From Planctomycetia bacterium (lineage in GTDB: Bacteria; Planctomycetota; Planctomycetia; Pirellulales; JALHLM01), in assembly GCA_034440135.1 (NCBI GenBank), contig JAWXBP010000210.1:1-44953 (forward strand): 44,953 nucleotides of DNA. Direction: 5' to 3'. Below, piece by piece: positions 35,275 through 44,953 of this stretch. The notes under the pieces are model-generated. The model did not search any database. It was not told the DNA's origin and saw nothing but the letters and a program-made list of their open reading frames with translations. The number at the start of each line of letters is the position of its first letter. Position 1 is the stretch's first letter. The position numbers and the translations under genes are program-made.

Positions 35275-37281
35275 CTACTTCACAAACTCCATGTCCTTCA
35301 CGTTCGGCAGCGGGAAGAACCAGGAGTGAGGCCAATAAATGAACATCGCTTCGCCAATCAATAACCGCCGCGGCACGAACGGATCATCTCGCCACAGGCG
35401 GCCATCGGCGCTGCTCGGACTGTTGTCACCAAGTGGCAGGAAGTCGTCCGGCCCAGTCGTGAATTCGACGATATTCAGATTCTCGAACTCACCCCAATAG
35501 CGAGGGTCCGACATCGCGTCGCGCTGCGCTGGTTCACTCGGTTGACGGACGATCAGAAGGTCGTGGTTGTTGTAGTCTTCCAGAAGTTGGGATACGCCGC
35601 CGCGCGTGGCGATGTAATAGATGTCTCGCCTAATACGCAGGTGATCGACCGAGGCGGTTGCGCCGGTGACTTGAACGCCTGCCGGGGCGAGATCCGCCTC
35701 CGTGGGGCGATTGTTGCGATCGCGCGGATCGGCCGAGGCGAAGCGATACGCGGTGGATTGTTGGAACTCCACGCGCGACCCATCGACCCAAAGCCGGAGT
35801 TCGTCGTCGAAGTTCGAGAAGCGCAGCTCGTAGGTCCCTGGGCCGCGCACGGAAGTTTGAGCGATCGCTTCCCACGGTTTGCCGGTGGATGCATCCACGG
35901 GAATGCCCAGCGCCGTCAGCCTGGCCTCGCCTGTTTTCAGATCGATGCGGCATTGAAAACGGCACGGCGTGCGGTCTCCCGTGGCGTTGATCGTACTGCC
36001 TTCGACCAATTCCAATGTTACGGCGCCGGCGTCCGCGTCGACTTCGTTGACGGTCAGTTCGCATTCCAACATCAAGTCGCCGACCCAATGCACACCGAGC
36101 CCCACGGCCCGTCTGCCGTCGGCGTTGCCGGAGATTCCCAGCGTGTCATTCAAATCCAGGTTCGTGTTGTAGGCATAGAAATCGGAGATCAACAACGGCC
36201 GCCGCGGCGCTACGTTCTCGGGCGGCAGTTGCTTGGTTTTCTCGAAGTCGGCCCAAACCTCGCTGCTCGGGACATTGTGCTCATAGCGCAACCAGGCGTT
36301 CTCGCCGGAGGCCGAGTCTGCCGCGGCGAAGGTAAAGCCGCGGCCGTTTTCGTCCGCTTTCCAACCGGTCGACGCAGGCGCGAACTGGAGGCCGGCGTCT
36401 GAGTCGGTCCATGCGCCGGCGTGCCAGCGCGTGGGCCAGCCCGCGGCGATCAACTCATCCGGCTGGCCGTCGGGACGAACGACGTAGTCGTTGTCATGCA
36501 CAACTTGCGCCATCCCCAGCAGCTTTTTGTCCGGCTTGCGGGCAATCGTCATCGCCTCGTTGCCGCCAGCGGGGCTGGTGAAAATGTCGCCGTGGAAAAT
36601 GCGAATGTTTTCGTTGGGCAGCCCGACGATGCGCTTGATGAAGTTCTCGCTGGGCCCGAGCGGATACTTGAAGACCGCGACGTCGAAGCGATTCGGCTGG
36701 CCGAATTCGTACGGAAACTTCGTTACGATCAGCCGGTCGCCGGAAAAGGCCTTGTACTTGCCTTCCGTCTGATCGGCGAAGTTCATCGTGTATCGGCAGA
36801 CGGGACACGTGCCTTCTACGGTGCGCCGGTTCGCGTAGTTCTGCTGCTCCTGCTCCATCGATTCTCGGATACGTTGCACGAGATTGGCATCTCCCCGCGA
36901 CATCGCTTCGGCCTCGTCACGCTGCAGCCGCCCCATCGCGTATTGAAACTCGAGCGCAGATTTTTCGTCGTTCTCGCTCGTGTTCACCTGGTAACGATAT
37001 CCACATTGCTCGCAGTACAGGTCGTGATGCGCGCCCATTAGGCCGGGGGCCATCGAGCCGGTGGGAATGACAAAGGCCTCGGCCTCGAACGTGCGGAAGA
37101 GAAAAGCCAAGATGAAGGCGATCACCACGGCCTCGACAAAATCGCGAGCCCCGTCCGGCTTATACGAAGCTTGGGCGGTGGTTACGTTCGGGGCGGTGGC
37201 GCCTCGCTTGAGGGAGGACTGCGGGAGCGTCTCGCCCGGCGCGGTGGTATCCTCGGGCTGGACGGCAGTTTTCTTGGCCAT
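35275..37281 (-). CDS. lepB: Large signal peptidase I with zinc-ribbon-like and LamG-like insertions (copy 1)
   Basis: A 668-residue S26 serine protease, far larger than the usual 200-320. It removes signal peptides at the outer face of the inner membrane. The membrane helix is about 48-66 (FVEAVVIAFILAFLFRTF); the catalytic Ser76 lies in IPTGSMAP and the general-base Lys216 in ENFIKRIVGLPNE. Between them are Cys90-x2-Cys93 and Cys159-x2-Cys162, a probable metal-binding ribbon. A long middle insertion (about 225-610) has beta-rich sequence such as TYELRFSNFDDELRLWVDGS, resembling a LamG/concanavalin fold. The final box is LPLGDNSPSSADGRLW near 625. The N-terminal 45 residues are disordered. 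A second copy lies 92 bases upstream on the same strand, and lptB follows. Confidence 0.92.
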   Translation of the reverse strand: MAKKTAVQPEDTTAPGETLPQSSLKRGATAPNVTTAQASYKPDGARDFVEAVVIAFILAFLFRTFEAEAFVIPTGSMAPGLMGAHHDLYCEQCGYRYQVNTSENDEKSALEFQYAMGRLQRDEAEAMSRGDANLVQRIRESMEQEQQNYANRRTVEGTCPVCRYTMNFADQTEGKYKAFSGDRLIVTKFPYEFGQPNRFDVAVFKYPLGPSENFIKRIVGLPNENIRIFHGDIFTSPAGGNEAMTIARKPDKKLLGMAQVVHDNDYVVRPDGQPDELIAAGWPTRWHAGAWTDSDAGLQFAPASTGWKADENGRGFTFAAADSASGENAWLRYEHNVPSSEVWADFEKTKQLPPENVAPRRPLLISDFYAYNTNLDLNDTLGISGNADGRRAVGLGVHWVGDLMLECELTVNEVDADAGAVTLELVEGSTINATGDRTPCRFQCRIDLKTGEARLTALGIPVDASTGKPWEAIAQTSVRGPGTYELRFSNFDDELRLWVDGSRVEFQQSTAYRFASADPRDRNNRPTEADLAPAGVQVTGATASVDHLRIRRDIYYIATRGGVSQLLEDYNNHDLLIVRQPSEPAQRDAMSDPRYWGEFENLNIVEFTTGPDDFLPLGDNSPSSADGRLWRDDPFVPRRLLIGEAMFIYWPHSWFFPLPNVKDMEFVK

Positions 37282-37373
37282 GATCGAACCTTACGGACGG
37301 CGGCAGAGACGTGATACGGCGGCCAGGGGCCAATGGATGATTCTACGTGTCCGACAGGCTGTCGGACCAAAGG

Positions 37374-38756
37374 TTATTCGTCGCGGGCCGTGGGAATATA
37401 GCGAATTCGCTCCAAGTCCGGAACTTGAAACGCCCAGCCGGCGACGCGGGCGGCACGACTGGCTCCATGCACGAGAAAAGGCCTGCCCAGAAACGAGTTA
37501 CGGCTCACGGCCGGAGGCCGCCAGTAGCGGCCGTCGAGTGAATGGGCAGGATTATCCCCCAGGAGTAGGTATTCGCCCTCGCCGAGAGCTAGCGATTCCC
37601 AGTGCGCGCCGGCTAATTCCGGCGGCTCGGAGTAGTAAATATCGCGATCCAGACGGAGGTTGGTAATCTCGACGCCGACGCCCTGCACTCCAATGGCCAG
37701 CCCCCCGGGCGTGTTCGCCGCGGGGCTCGAAGCGCCGGCCAGTTCGTCCAAGTCGAAGCTCAGCGATTGCCCGGCGATTTCCAGCAATACGCGCCCGTCG
37801 CAATGGGCGACCGTCAGCGGAAAGGCGGAAGCGTACTCACCCTCGAACGTCACGGTCTCGTTCCAGCGCGATTCGCCGTCGACAAGGAGCTCGACTCGGC
37901 TTTGACCAGGCTCCAGTCGCAGCAGCCCATCCCTGCGGGCCGGTAGCCGCACAGCGATCGCGCCGGCTCCCTGCCAGCGGATGCGGCAAGTGAGCAGCAC
38001 GTCTGTCACCAGGATGGGACGGCGCAATACGTCCTGGTTGTATGGCAATACATCAGTGATTGCATTTCCCGCCCCGCGATCCTCCTTTACCATCTCAGGA
38101 GGATGATAGACGAGCCAATCGAAGGTGGGCGAGGTCTCCGCGGTGAGCGCCTGGGGCGCCGGGAGTCGCAAGAATGACTCAGCGCCAGGCCGCGTATGGC
38201 GTTCCCATTGCGACGACGCGTCCTGGCCGCGAAAGGGGGACATGTCGCTATTTGGCGAAATGTCTGTCGAATCGTAGAGCGGGATCGCGATCAAGCGCAA
38301 CTGGGCCAATGATTTCTGGACCCGCTCGTCGCTGTTAAACAGATCGCCGTCGCGCAATGAGATGGTCTCGCCTGGCAGGCCGACCACACGTTTGACGAGC
38401 CAGCGATCGGGCGAGGTCGGGTCGCGCAACACTGCCATTTCCCAACGCCGTGGCCCTCGCAACCAATAGGCGCTCCGATCGACAAGCAGCCGGTCCCCGC
38501 CGACGAGAGCGCGTTCGTCGAACGCAGTTTGCTCCGCCCCGCAGCGAAAGCACTCGACGCGCGACGCATCGAAGCTGGTAATATCAGCGCCCCATTGAAT
38601 GGCGCGCCCACATTTCGGACAGACCGCGTCGCCATGCACGCCCAAGAGCGTCGGCGCCATCGAACTGGTGGGCACGACGATCGGCGCGATCAAGAACGCT
38701 CTAATCGCCAGCAGCAACACGGCCACATGCACAGCGACTTGCAAGAACGAGCGCAT
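37374..38756 (-). CDS. Large signal peptidase I with zinc-ribbon-like insertion (copy 2)
   Basis: A 460-residue signal peptidase paralogue starting at ATG 38756, with its membrane helix directly at the N-terminus (residues 4-27). Catalytic Ser32 is in VPTSSMAP and Lys122 in WLVKRVVGLPGE. Cys46-x2-Cys49 and Cys69-x2-Cys72 lie between them, as in copy 1 but with a shorter inter-pair spacing (19 residues instead of 65). The middle insertion (about 150-400) again has a beta-rich, lectin-like look (AIGVQGVGVEITNLRLDRDIYY), and the last box is LLLGDNPAHSLDGRYW near 415. It is the first gene of the run copy 2, copy 1, lptB. Whether both cleave normal signal peptides is unknown. All catalytic residues are intact. 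Confidence 0.88.
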   Translation of the reverse strand: MRSFLQVAVHVAVLLLAIRAFLIAPIVVPTSSMAPTLLGVHGDAVCPKCGRAIQWGADITSFDASRVECFRCGAEQTAFDERALVGGDRLLVDRSAYWLRGPRRWEMAVLRDPTSPDRWLVKRVVGLPGETISLRDGDLFNSDERVQKSLAQLRLIAIPLYDSTDISPNSDMSPFRGQDASSQWERHTRPGAESFLRLPAPQALTAETSPTFDWLVYHPPEMVKEDRGAGNAITDVLPYNQDVLRRPILVTDVLLTCRIRWQGAGAIAVRLPARRDGLLRLEPGQSRVELLVDGESRWNETVTFEGEYASAFPLTVAHCDGRVLLEIAGQSLSFDLDELAGASSPAANTPGGLAIGVQGVGVEITNLRLDRDIYYSEPPELAGAHWESLALGEGEYLLLGDNPAHSLDGRYWRPPAVSRNSFLGRPFLVHGASRAARVAGWAFQVPDLERIRYIPTARDE

Positions 38757-39354
38757 TTCAACCCAGTGACAAACTGAGAATGATCAGCGCACATTTTAAG
38801 ATTTAGCGCGCCGGTTTCGTCATCCATCCGCCAACTGGCGGCTTTCGCGGTGCAAGCCAGGCGCTCGCCCATCGCGCACAGGACATGTGGACAGCGGCTC
38901 GCCAATCCACTTGTCATTGCTGCGTAAGCGCGGGAGGCGAGATTCGCACTCCCGTCACCCAGCTCGGGAAGCTACATAATTGAATGTGCCGAAACACTGC
39001 GAAAGTGCCACATCGTCCATACTTTAGGCGTCGAACGAGTTGTTTGCAAGCGAATGCATTCATTCTGACAAGTTGCTGTGCCATCGTGGTGCTTCCGCAG
39101 GAAAGTTGTACACGATAGCACGTCAAACCCGTAAAGCCCTGGTTGCGAATGTCGCCAGCATCTTGCCGAATTGCCGTGCAACTCGGTCGCACGGCTACGT
39201 TTCGTTTCCGACGCAGGAAGCCCTCCACTAAGGAATTCTGGCTGGAACCGTCTCAGGCAATATGCTTGGGAAGCTCGCTGCGGAACGGCGGCGCTGGCCT
39301 CAGCCGACAGGAAATTCTCGCACCGCCCGTGCCGCTCGCCGACTATCGGTGGTC
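38757..39354. other. 598-base gap between the signal peptidase and DUF1501 genes
   Basis: No supportable gene. It contains the tRNA-Gly(CCC)-like remnant at 38930-38975. Both flanking genes are on the minus strand, so the promoter of the signal peptidase run should lie here. Open frames across the region lack family features; one of them reads through the tRNA remnant and ends with the typical tRNA-derived peptide TGVRISPPAL. Confidence 0.5.
38930..38975 (-). tRNA. tRNA-Gly(CCC) 3'-half remnant (pseudo-tRNA or attachment-site relic)
   Basis: Read on the minus strand, the 46 bases correspond to tRNA positions 27-72. They are anticodon stem GTAGC, loop TTCCCGA (anticodon CCC), stem GCTGG, a five-base variable loop GTGAC, T arm GGGAG-TGCGAAT-CTCGC (one mismatch, T55 changed to G) and 3' acceptor strand CTCCCGC. 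Spacing is exactly canonical. No matching 5' acceptor strand (GCGGGAG) or D arm exists upstream, so it cannot be a functional tRNA. Such 3' halves are left where integrating elements use tRNA genes as attachment sites, but erosion of a tRNA copy is equally possible. Confidence 0.55.
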
Positions 39355-40860
39355 TTAAGCCAGCACATCCCGCACCACCTGGCCTTCCACATCTGTGAGC
39401 CGGCGCTCCAGGCCGTTGTGGTAAAACGTCAGCCGTTCGTGGTCGAGGCCGAGCAAATGCAGAATGGTCGCATGGAAGTCGTGCACCGTTACGACATTCT
39501 CTACGGCCCGGTAGCCGAACTCGTCGGTCGCTCCGTAGCTGAATGGCGCTTTTACGCCCGCGCCAGCCAGCCAGCAAGTGAACCCCTCGGGGTTGTGATC
39601 GCGGCCACTCGCCCCCTTTTGGAACGTGGGCATGCGACCGAACTCCGTACACCAGACGACGAGCGTGTCTTTAAGCAGCCCGCGCTGTTTGAGATCGCGC
39701 AGGAGTGCGGCGGTCGGTTGATCGAGCACCGGTCCGTGAACACTGTACTGTTCTTCGATCACCTTGTGCCCATCCCAGTTGCTGACGCCCTCGCCGCCGG
39801 TTTGATACGCGCCGTTGAATAGCTGCACGAAACGCACGCCGCGCTCCAGCAACCGCCGCGCGAGGAGGCAGTTCTTCGCGTAAGCCGCCTTCAGTGGATT
39901 CTCCGCGTCATCCGCTCCGTACATGGCAAGCGTCGCCGCCGTTTCGTCCGTGAGACCGTTCACCTCCGGAATGCTTAATTGCATCCGCGCGGCGAGCTCG
40001 TAACTTGAAATCCGCGCGGCCAGCTCGCTGTCGCCGGGGTATCGCTCCAAGTGGCGATTATTCAATCGCTGGAGAAACTCTCGCGTCCGCGTATCGCTTA
40101 GGTCGCTGATGCCATCCGGCCGCGCGAGATTGCGGATCGGCTTGGCGGCGTTGAAATCGGTTCCTTGATACGCCGCCGGCAAAAAGCCAGGGCCCCAGTT
40201 GTTGACCGAATTCTGCGGCGTGCCGCGCGGATCGGGGATCGCCACATACGCCGGCAAGTTTTCGTTCTCCGTGCCGAGTGCGTAACTGGCCCAGGCGCCG
40301 GCGCTCGGAAAACCGTCCAGCGTGAAGCCGGTGGACATGTAGTTCTCGCCCGGCCCGTGCGTGTTGGTTTTTCCCTTCAGCGAATGGATAAAGCAGATGT
40401 CATCCGCCAGCGCACCGATCTCCGGCAGCAAATCAGACGTCAGCTTGCCGCATTCGCCGCGCGGACGGAACCTCCAAGGGCTGCGTGTGATGTTTCCTTG
40501 CTCGCCTTGGAAGGTAATCAGCTGATCCGCGCCAGGCAGCGGCTGGCCATGCCGCGCGATCAACTCAGGCTTGTAATCGAACGTATCAATTTGACTGCAG
40601 GCGCCGGAGCAGAAGATCACCAATACGCGTTTCGCGGCGGCATCAAAATGCGGCGGCCGTGCGGCGAAGGGGTGCGCTGCGTCGATCTGCGGACGAATCG
40701 GCGACTTGCCACTGACGGTCGCCCCGCTCTCCGCCGCGCGCAATAAACCTTGTTCCGAGAGGAGCATCGCCAGCGCGATGCCGCTCAGGCCGAACCCGGC
40801 GTGATCCAAGAATGCCCGGCGATCGAGCAGATGCCGTCCCGAAATGTTTCCTGCCGCCAT
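39355..40860 (-). CDS. DUF1501 (sulfatase-like) exported protein
   Basis: A 501-residue planctomycete protein. The N-terminus [25 protein letters not shown] has a twin-arginine-like pair and a hydrophobic core, as in the family's Tat-type signal. Motifs include [21 protein letters not shown] (about 80-100), HPFTPH-like metal region [22 protein letters not shown], and the C-terminal [32 protein letters not shown] and [18 protein letters not shown], where the His and Asp residues resemble the alkaline phosphatase/sulfatase fold. Biochemical function is not established. I use ATG 40860 ([12 protein letters not shown]), 13 bases after the upstream gene's stop, because the alternative at 40896 would overlap it. 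It is the usual partner of DUF1549/DUF1553 proteins, here the next gene. Confidence 0.92.
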   Translation of the reverse strand: MAAGNISGRHLLDRRAFLDHAGFGLSGIALAMLLSEQGLLRAAESGATVSGKSPIRPQIDAAHPFAARPPHFDAAAKRVLVIFCSGACSQIDTFDYKPELIARHGQPLPGADQLITFQGEQGNITRSPWRFRPRGECGKLTSDLLPEIGALADDICFIHSLKGKTNTHGPGENYMSTGFTLDGFPSAGAWASYALGTENENLPAYVAIPDPRGTPQNSVNNWGPGFLPAAYQGTDFNAAKPIRNLARPDGISDLSDTRTREFLQRLNNRHLERYPGDSELAARISSYELAARMQLSIPEVNGLTDETAATLAMYGADDAENPLKAAYAKNCLLARRLLERGVRFVQLFNGAYQTGGEGVSNWDGHKVIEEQYSVHGPVLDQPTAALLRDLKQRGLLKDTLVVWCTEFGRMPTFQKGASGRDHNPEGFTCWLAGAGVKAPFSYGATDEFGYRAVENVVTVHDFHATILHLLGLDHERLTFYHNGLERRLTDVEGQVVRDVLA

Positions 40861-40873
40861 CGATTTGTGCCCG

Positions 40874-43642
40874 CTACTGGAGGAACACCAGTTCATTGCT
40901 ATTCAACATCGCCCGGCAGAACGCCGGCAAACCTTCCGTCTGAATAAACTCCCGCGCGGCCGCTTGTTCATCCAATTCTGGCGCCCGCCCAAAGCAGAGC
41001 CAATAGGCACGCGCCACTTGATCGGAAGCATCGTCGGAGCATTCGCTCTGGAGTCGTTCAGCGAGCATGTGAGCCTGTTGGAGCATGAACGCGCTGTTGA
41101 ACAGGTTCAGCGCCTGAAGCGGCGTCGTGGAACGGCCGCGGCGCGGAACGGAACCGGCGGCGTCGGGACAATCGAACACGCCGAACACGCTTTCGCGCTC
41201 CAGGCGCACGCGGGTCATGTAGACCATCCGCCGCCAATCTTCGGGGCCATACGTCTGCTTCGCGAAGTAATGCCGCACGTTTTCCAGCTCGATCTCAAAG
41301 GCGCTAAAGCCTGGGCCGTACATGCGGCCGTCGAGCGCGCCGGTCACGGCAAGGATCGCGTCGCGAATCGGTTCAGCCTCCAAACGTCGCGGCGGAAATC
41401 GCCATAACCATGCCGTCGCAGCGTCTACGGCCAACGCCTCCGCGCGCGGGCGGCTACTCTGTTGATACGTGGCCGATTGCAGGATCAATCGATGCACATG
41501 CTTGAGCGACCAACCATGGGAGGTCAACTCTTGCGCGAGCCAATCAAGCAACTCCGGATGCGTCGGCCGCGCACCGGAAAGTCCAAAGTCGTTCGGCGTG
41601 CTGACGATTCCGTTTCCAAAGTGATATTGCCACAGCCGGTTGACCATCACTCGCGCCGTGAGCGGGTTATCAGGCGAGGCAATCCACCGCGCAAGCGCCA
41701 CGCGGCGTTCCTGTTCGGGCGTGTCGCCAGTGATTGCTAACGAACCGAGCGATGCAATCGTGTTCGGCGCGACTTCTTCGCGTGGCTCACGCGGTTCGCC
41801 GCGGAACAGCCGGTGCGTCGCCGCCGGTTGCTCAAAAGTGCCGGCGTAAAGGAGCGCTTCCGAGCTCAGTTCCGACTTGCGTCGTTCGCATTCAGCCAAC
41901 GCTTCGAGAGCTGCGCGGCCACGTGCAGCGTCTTCAGCTTCAAAGCGGTTGACGTCGTACTCCGGCTTCGTCGGCGCGCCGTCGTAGGGCGCCCGATCCG
42001 CCGAGGACGCGACGAGCGTCCACGCGTCGGGCTCGGTCGCGACCTCGATACGATATTTGGTCGCCAAGCGATCCGCGAAATGCCCTTCGCGGTCACGAGC
42101 CCAAGCGACGCGATCGATTGGGAATGTTTGCGTCAGTTCAATCTGCACCCAGCCGGCGCCCGCTTCACAGGAGATCCAGCTATGGCTGTTCCCATAGTGA
42201 CCGTCATTGATGTGTTCCAGCTTGTGAATTGGATTGCCGGCGAGGGCGCTGGAACAGGTCGCCTTCGCTCCAAAACTCGCGAGCGCCAAGTTCATCGAAG
42301 CACCATAGACCTCCAACTCGTCCAGGCACGGTTCCGAGGAATTCGTTTCCAGAATTGTGAACCGAACGAACCTCGCCTCGACCGGCTCGAAACGTTCTTC
42401 GTTCCCGCGCGGATTGACGCTTTCCCGTCGGACGCTACTAACCTTCAAGAACGGCACGAGCTCCGCGCGCAGGCTTTCCACTCGCTCATCAAGCTCGGCG
42501 ATCTCGCGCTGCGTCGCTTCGCTAAGCGGCATCTCGCGATCGCCATGTTGCACGCCGGCGAAGATGGCTTGCAGGGCGTAGTAGTCGCTTTGGAGGATCG
42601 GATCGAACTTGTGGTTGTGACACCTCGCACAAGCCGCCGTCAGCCCGAGGAATGCCGCGCCGGTGGTCCCGATCATGTCATCCAGTTCATTCTGTCGCTG
42701 CATGAGCGTCAGGTTGATGTCCGGGCTTTTCACTAGGTCATACGGCCCGGCGACGAGATATCCGGTCGCCTCCGGCGCGCCGAGCGCGTCCCCCGCTATT
42801 TGCTCCTGCAGGAACTGGTCATACGGCTTGTCTTCGTTGAGCGCTCGAATCACGTAATCACGAAACGGCCATGCATTTGGGCGTTCGCGATTTGTTTCAA
42901 AGCCATTTGTCTCCGAGAAACGCACCAGGTCGAGCCAATAGCTCGCCCAGCGTTCCCCATAACGTGGATCGTTCAACAAGCGCTCGATCAACGTCTCCGT
43001 CGCGTTCCCCGCAGCGTCCGCCGCGAAAACCTGGACTTCTTCTGGCGTCGGCGGAACGCCGAGCATGTCGAGATACATGCGACGGATCAGCTCCGCGCGC
43101 GTCGCCGGCGAATTCGGCGCGAGTCCATGCTCCTTGAGTCCTTGTAAGATGAATGCGTCGAGCGCATTCGATTCCCAATTCTCGTCGACTGGCGAAGGCA
43201 AAGTTTTCAAGAGCGGGTCAAAGGACCAATGCTCCGGCCGCGCGATCGGCGTTCCACTGCCAGGCGAATCTTCAGGCATCTTCGCTCCGCCATCAATCCA
43301 TTCGCGGAGCAGTTGAATCTCCTCCGTGGTAAGACGTTCCGATTCATCAGGCGGCATCGCTATGCCGGCCTGACGGCCGCTGACAAGCTGAATGAGATGA
43401 CTTTTCTCGGCATTCCCAGGCAGCACGGCGGGCTCGCCGGAATCTCCGCCGGTTAAGAGCGCGGCCCGACGATCCAAGCGAAAGTGACTTTCCTGCACGT
43501 CGTCGCCATGACAGCCGAGGCATTTCGCCGTCAAGAGCGGCCGCACCTTTACTTCGTAGTCCACGTCCCCGGCGACGGCCGCAATTGAGGTGCAGCACGC
43601 AGCGATGAATTGCGCAACGACGAATAGTCGCAACCAGTGCAT
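40874..43642 (-). CDS. Planctomycete cytochrome C / DUF1549 / DUF1553 protein
   Basis: A 922-residue exported protein. It has a signal peptide ([19 protein letters not shown]...), then a PSCyt1 cytochrome-like domain with CLGCHGDD (Cys41-x2-Cys44-His45) and the family's [24 protein letters not shown]. Next is a DUF1549 domain (about 160-380), including [16 protein letters not shown] and a second CxxCH at 338-342 ([11 protein letters not shown]), then a discoidin-like beta insertion (about 430-600, [21 protein letters not shown]), and a DUF1553 domain (about 670-922, [21 protein letters not shown]). Two heme sites are visible. The function is unknown; I infer an exported, heme-bearing partner of the DUF1501 protein, possibly in polysaccharide metabolism. 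ATG 43642 gives the signal peptide; the longer frame from 43768 does not. Confidence 0.93.
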   Translation of the reverse strand: MHWLRLFVVAQFIAACCTSIAAVAGDVDYEVKVRPLLTAKCLGCHGDDVQESHFRLDRRAALLTGGDSGEPAVLPGNAEKSHLIQLVSGRQAGIAMPPDESERLTTEEIQLLREWIDGGAKMPEDSPGSGTPIARPEHWSFDPLLKTLPSPVDENWESNALDAFILQGLKEHGLAPNSPATRAELIRRMYLDMLGVPPTPEEVQVFAADAAGNATETLIERLLNDPRYGERWASYWLDLVRFSETNGFETNRERPNAWPFRDYVIRALNEDKPYDQFLQEQIAGDALGAPEATGYLVAGPYDLVKSPDINLTLMQRQNELDDMIGTTGAAFLGLTAACARCHNHKFDPILQSDYYALQAIFAGVQHGDREMPLSEATQREIAELDERVESLRAELVPFLKVSSVRRESVNPRGNEERFEPVEARFVRFTILETNSSEPCLDELEVYGASMNLALASFGAKATCSSALAGNPIHKLEHINDGHYGNSHSWISCEAGAGWVQIELTQTFPIDRVAWARDREGHFADRLATKYRIEVATEPDAWTLVASSADRAPYDGAPTKPEYDVNRFEAEDAARGRAALEALAECERRKSELSSEALLYAGTFEQPAATHRLFRGEPREPREEVAPNTIASLGSLAITGDTPEQERRVALARWIASPDNPLTARVMVNRLWQYHFGNGIVSTPNDFGLSGARPTHPELLDWLAQELTSHGWSLKHVHRLILQSATYQQSSRPRAEALAVDAATAWLWRFPPRRLEAEPIRDAILAVTGALDGRMYGPGFSAFEIELENVRHYFAKQTYGPEDWRRMVYMTRVRLERESVFGVFDCPDAAGSVPRRGRSTTPLQALNLFNSAFMLQQAHMLAERLQSECSDDASDQVARAYWLCFGRAPELDEQAAAREFIQTEGLPAFCRAMLNSNELVFLQ

Positions 43643-44115
43643 CGGATCACGACCTTGAAAGAGATGTAGTGCGTTGCTCGGCCAGGAAGGCAGACCGCTA
43701 GGCGGCGCTTTCAAGTTACTCGCTTGCCATCGCGATGTAAAACTGATTTCGCGCTGTTGAAACGCCAATCCGCGCAGTCCTGTCTGGGGAAAGGACCGTG
43801 AACGACCGCTTCAACAGCCCTGGTGGACAAATCACGATTTATTCGGTGACTTGGTTTCTGGCAGTTGCAACGCAGTAATTAACCCAACTTCGCTCCACAA
43901 GTAGCCAATATCTGCCGCGAGCAGCAAGGAGCTAGTGTCCATGTGACAGCAGAAATCGTCCGATGTTTGCGAGTCTATTGGTCCCTTAGGCCGCGTCGAT
44001 CACATCGCCCTCGGCGCCGAGCAGCCCCGGCGTCGGCGTGTCGGACCTCGGCAGCCTCAACTTGGTGGCCGCGGGCTCGCTTTTCAGACGTTCCCGTCGA
44101 CGGTACGCTGATGCA
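43643..44115. other. 473-base gap between the DUF1553 and DHFR-like genes
   Basis: Divergent promoter region of the two genes. No gene, repeat or clear promoter was recognised. A 50-residue open frame on the minus strand (43986-44138) overlaps the start of the DHFR-like gene and has no recognised family. Confidence 0.4.
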
Positions 44116-44673
<558 letters not shown>

Positions 44674-44953
44674 CCATCGCAATGATAGGCCCTGCTCTTC
44701 CGCCGACGGCGGACCCGCCCGCACTTGCCGGGCAGGCTCAAAAAAGGGTCTTTCTGGATTTGCGTCGAAATCGCCTTTCGCCCGACGACTATGGGTACGG
44801 GACCAAGTCCCTCGAATCGAGCCAAGCTGCCGATTGATCCAATGGCGAGAGCGATTTTTTTGGTTCTTCACCCAATTCCGGGGAATGAGGGGATGAGTTG
44901 AGTCAACGGCAGGTCTGCTTCATGTTGCTGGGTGTTGACGAAACCAGTGACAC

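Noticed and set aside
38914-39228. 104-residue open frame on the minus strand ending in TGVRISPPAL
   Set aside because: That peptide is produced by reading through tRNA T-arm and acceptor sequence; the frame has no other protein-like feature.
44674-44953. Possible gene start near the right edge (ATG at about 44922)
   Set aside because: Only about ten codons are visible and none is recognisable; nothing else in the 280 bases could be supported.

Overview
The window looks like a chromosomal segment of a planctomycete (phylum Planctomycetota, probably a Pirellulales-like lineage; the genus cannot be fixed from the sequence). The evidence is a cytochrome/DUF1549/DUF1553 protein paired with a DUF1501 protein, a DUF1207 outer-membrane protein, very large signal peptidases I, GAF-HlyD fusion adaptors, few strong Shine-Dalgarno sites, and many intergenic palindromes, including the family that encodes the well-known spurious peptide 'NPKRQRG...SLALRVG'. 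No phage, plasmid backbone, CRISPR array or intact transposase was seen.

Layout. 1-4.5 kb (minus strand): lgt (cut by the window edge), prfA, rpmE, an acyltransferase-3 gene split by a frameshift at an 8-base homopolymer, and yqgF. 4.6-9.8 kb: a membrane diguanylate cyclase (+), then an MMPL-type exporter and a DUF1207 protein (both -). 9.8-13.9 kb: an amidase and an orphan phnW (+), then an FkbM methyltransferase (-). 14.0-16.3 kb (+): ettA, a tiny lysine-rich protein, and a SelW/Rdx-family gene with an in-frame TGA in its CxxU motif, which I read as a selenoprotein. 16.4-22.5 kb (-): a squalene-cyclase-like toroid protein, an HlyD-type adaptor, an FKBP isomerase and a TolC-family protein. 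22.9-29.3 kb (+): a GAF-HlyD fusion, a second HlyD adaptor, a C-terminal CxxCH cytochrome and an FdhF2/YdeP-like molybdopterin oxidoreductase. 29.6-34.1 kb (+): a MacA-like adaptor, an ABC ATPase and two FtsX-type permeases. 34.4-38.8 kb (-): lptB and two tandem signal peptidases I with zinc-ribbon-like and other large insertions. 39.3-43.6 kb (-): a DUF1501 gene and a PSCyt/DUF1549/DUF1553 gene. 44.1 kb (+): a RibD/DHFR-like reductase.

How they fit together. Much of the window concerns the cell envelope: lipoprotein maturation (lgt), LPS export (lptB), signal peptide removal, a MacAB-like ABC exporter, MMPL export, and a divergent TolC/adaptor locus that has three adaptors but no recognisable inner-membrane pump beside it. 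A second theme is translation: prfA, rpmE, ettA, and the inferred UGA recoding.

The strongest candidates for new biology are the UGA-containing SelW-like gene with its possible downstream hairpin, the homopolymer frameshift that a -1 slip would repair, and the tandem signal peptidases with metal-binding-like insertions. Two inverted pairs of one 22-base element 4 kb apart, a nested 280-bp palindrome with a perfect 36-bp core, and a tRNA-Gly(CCC) 3'-half remnant also deserve a second look. All folds and motif positions were worked out by eye; no search or folding program was run.
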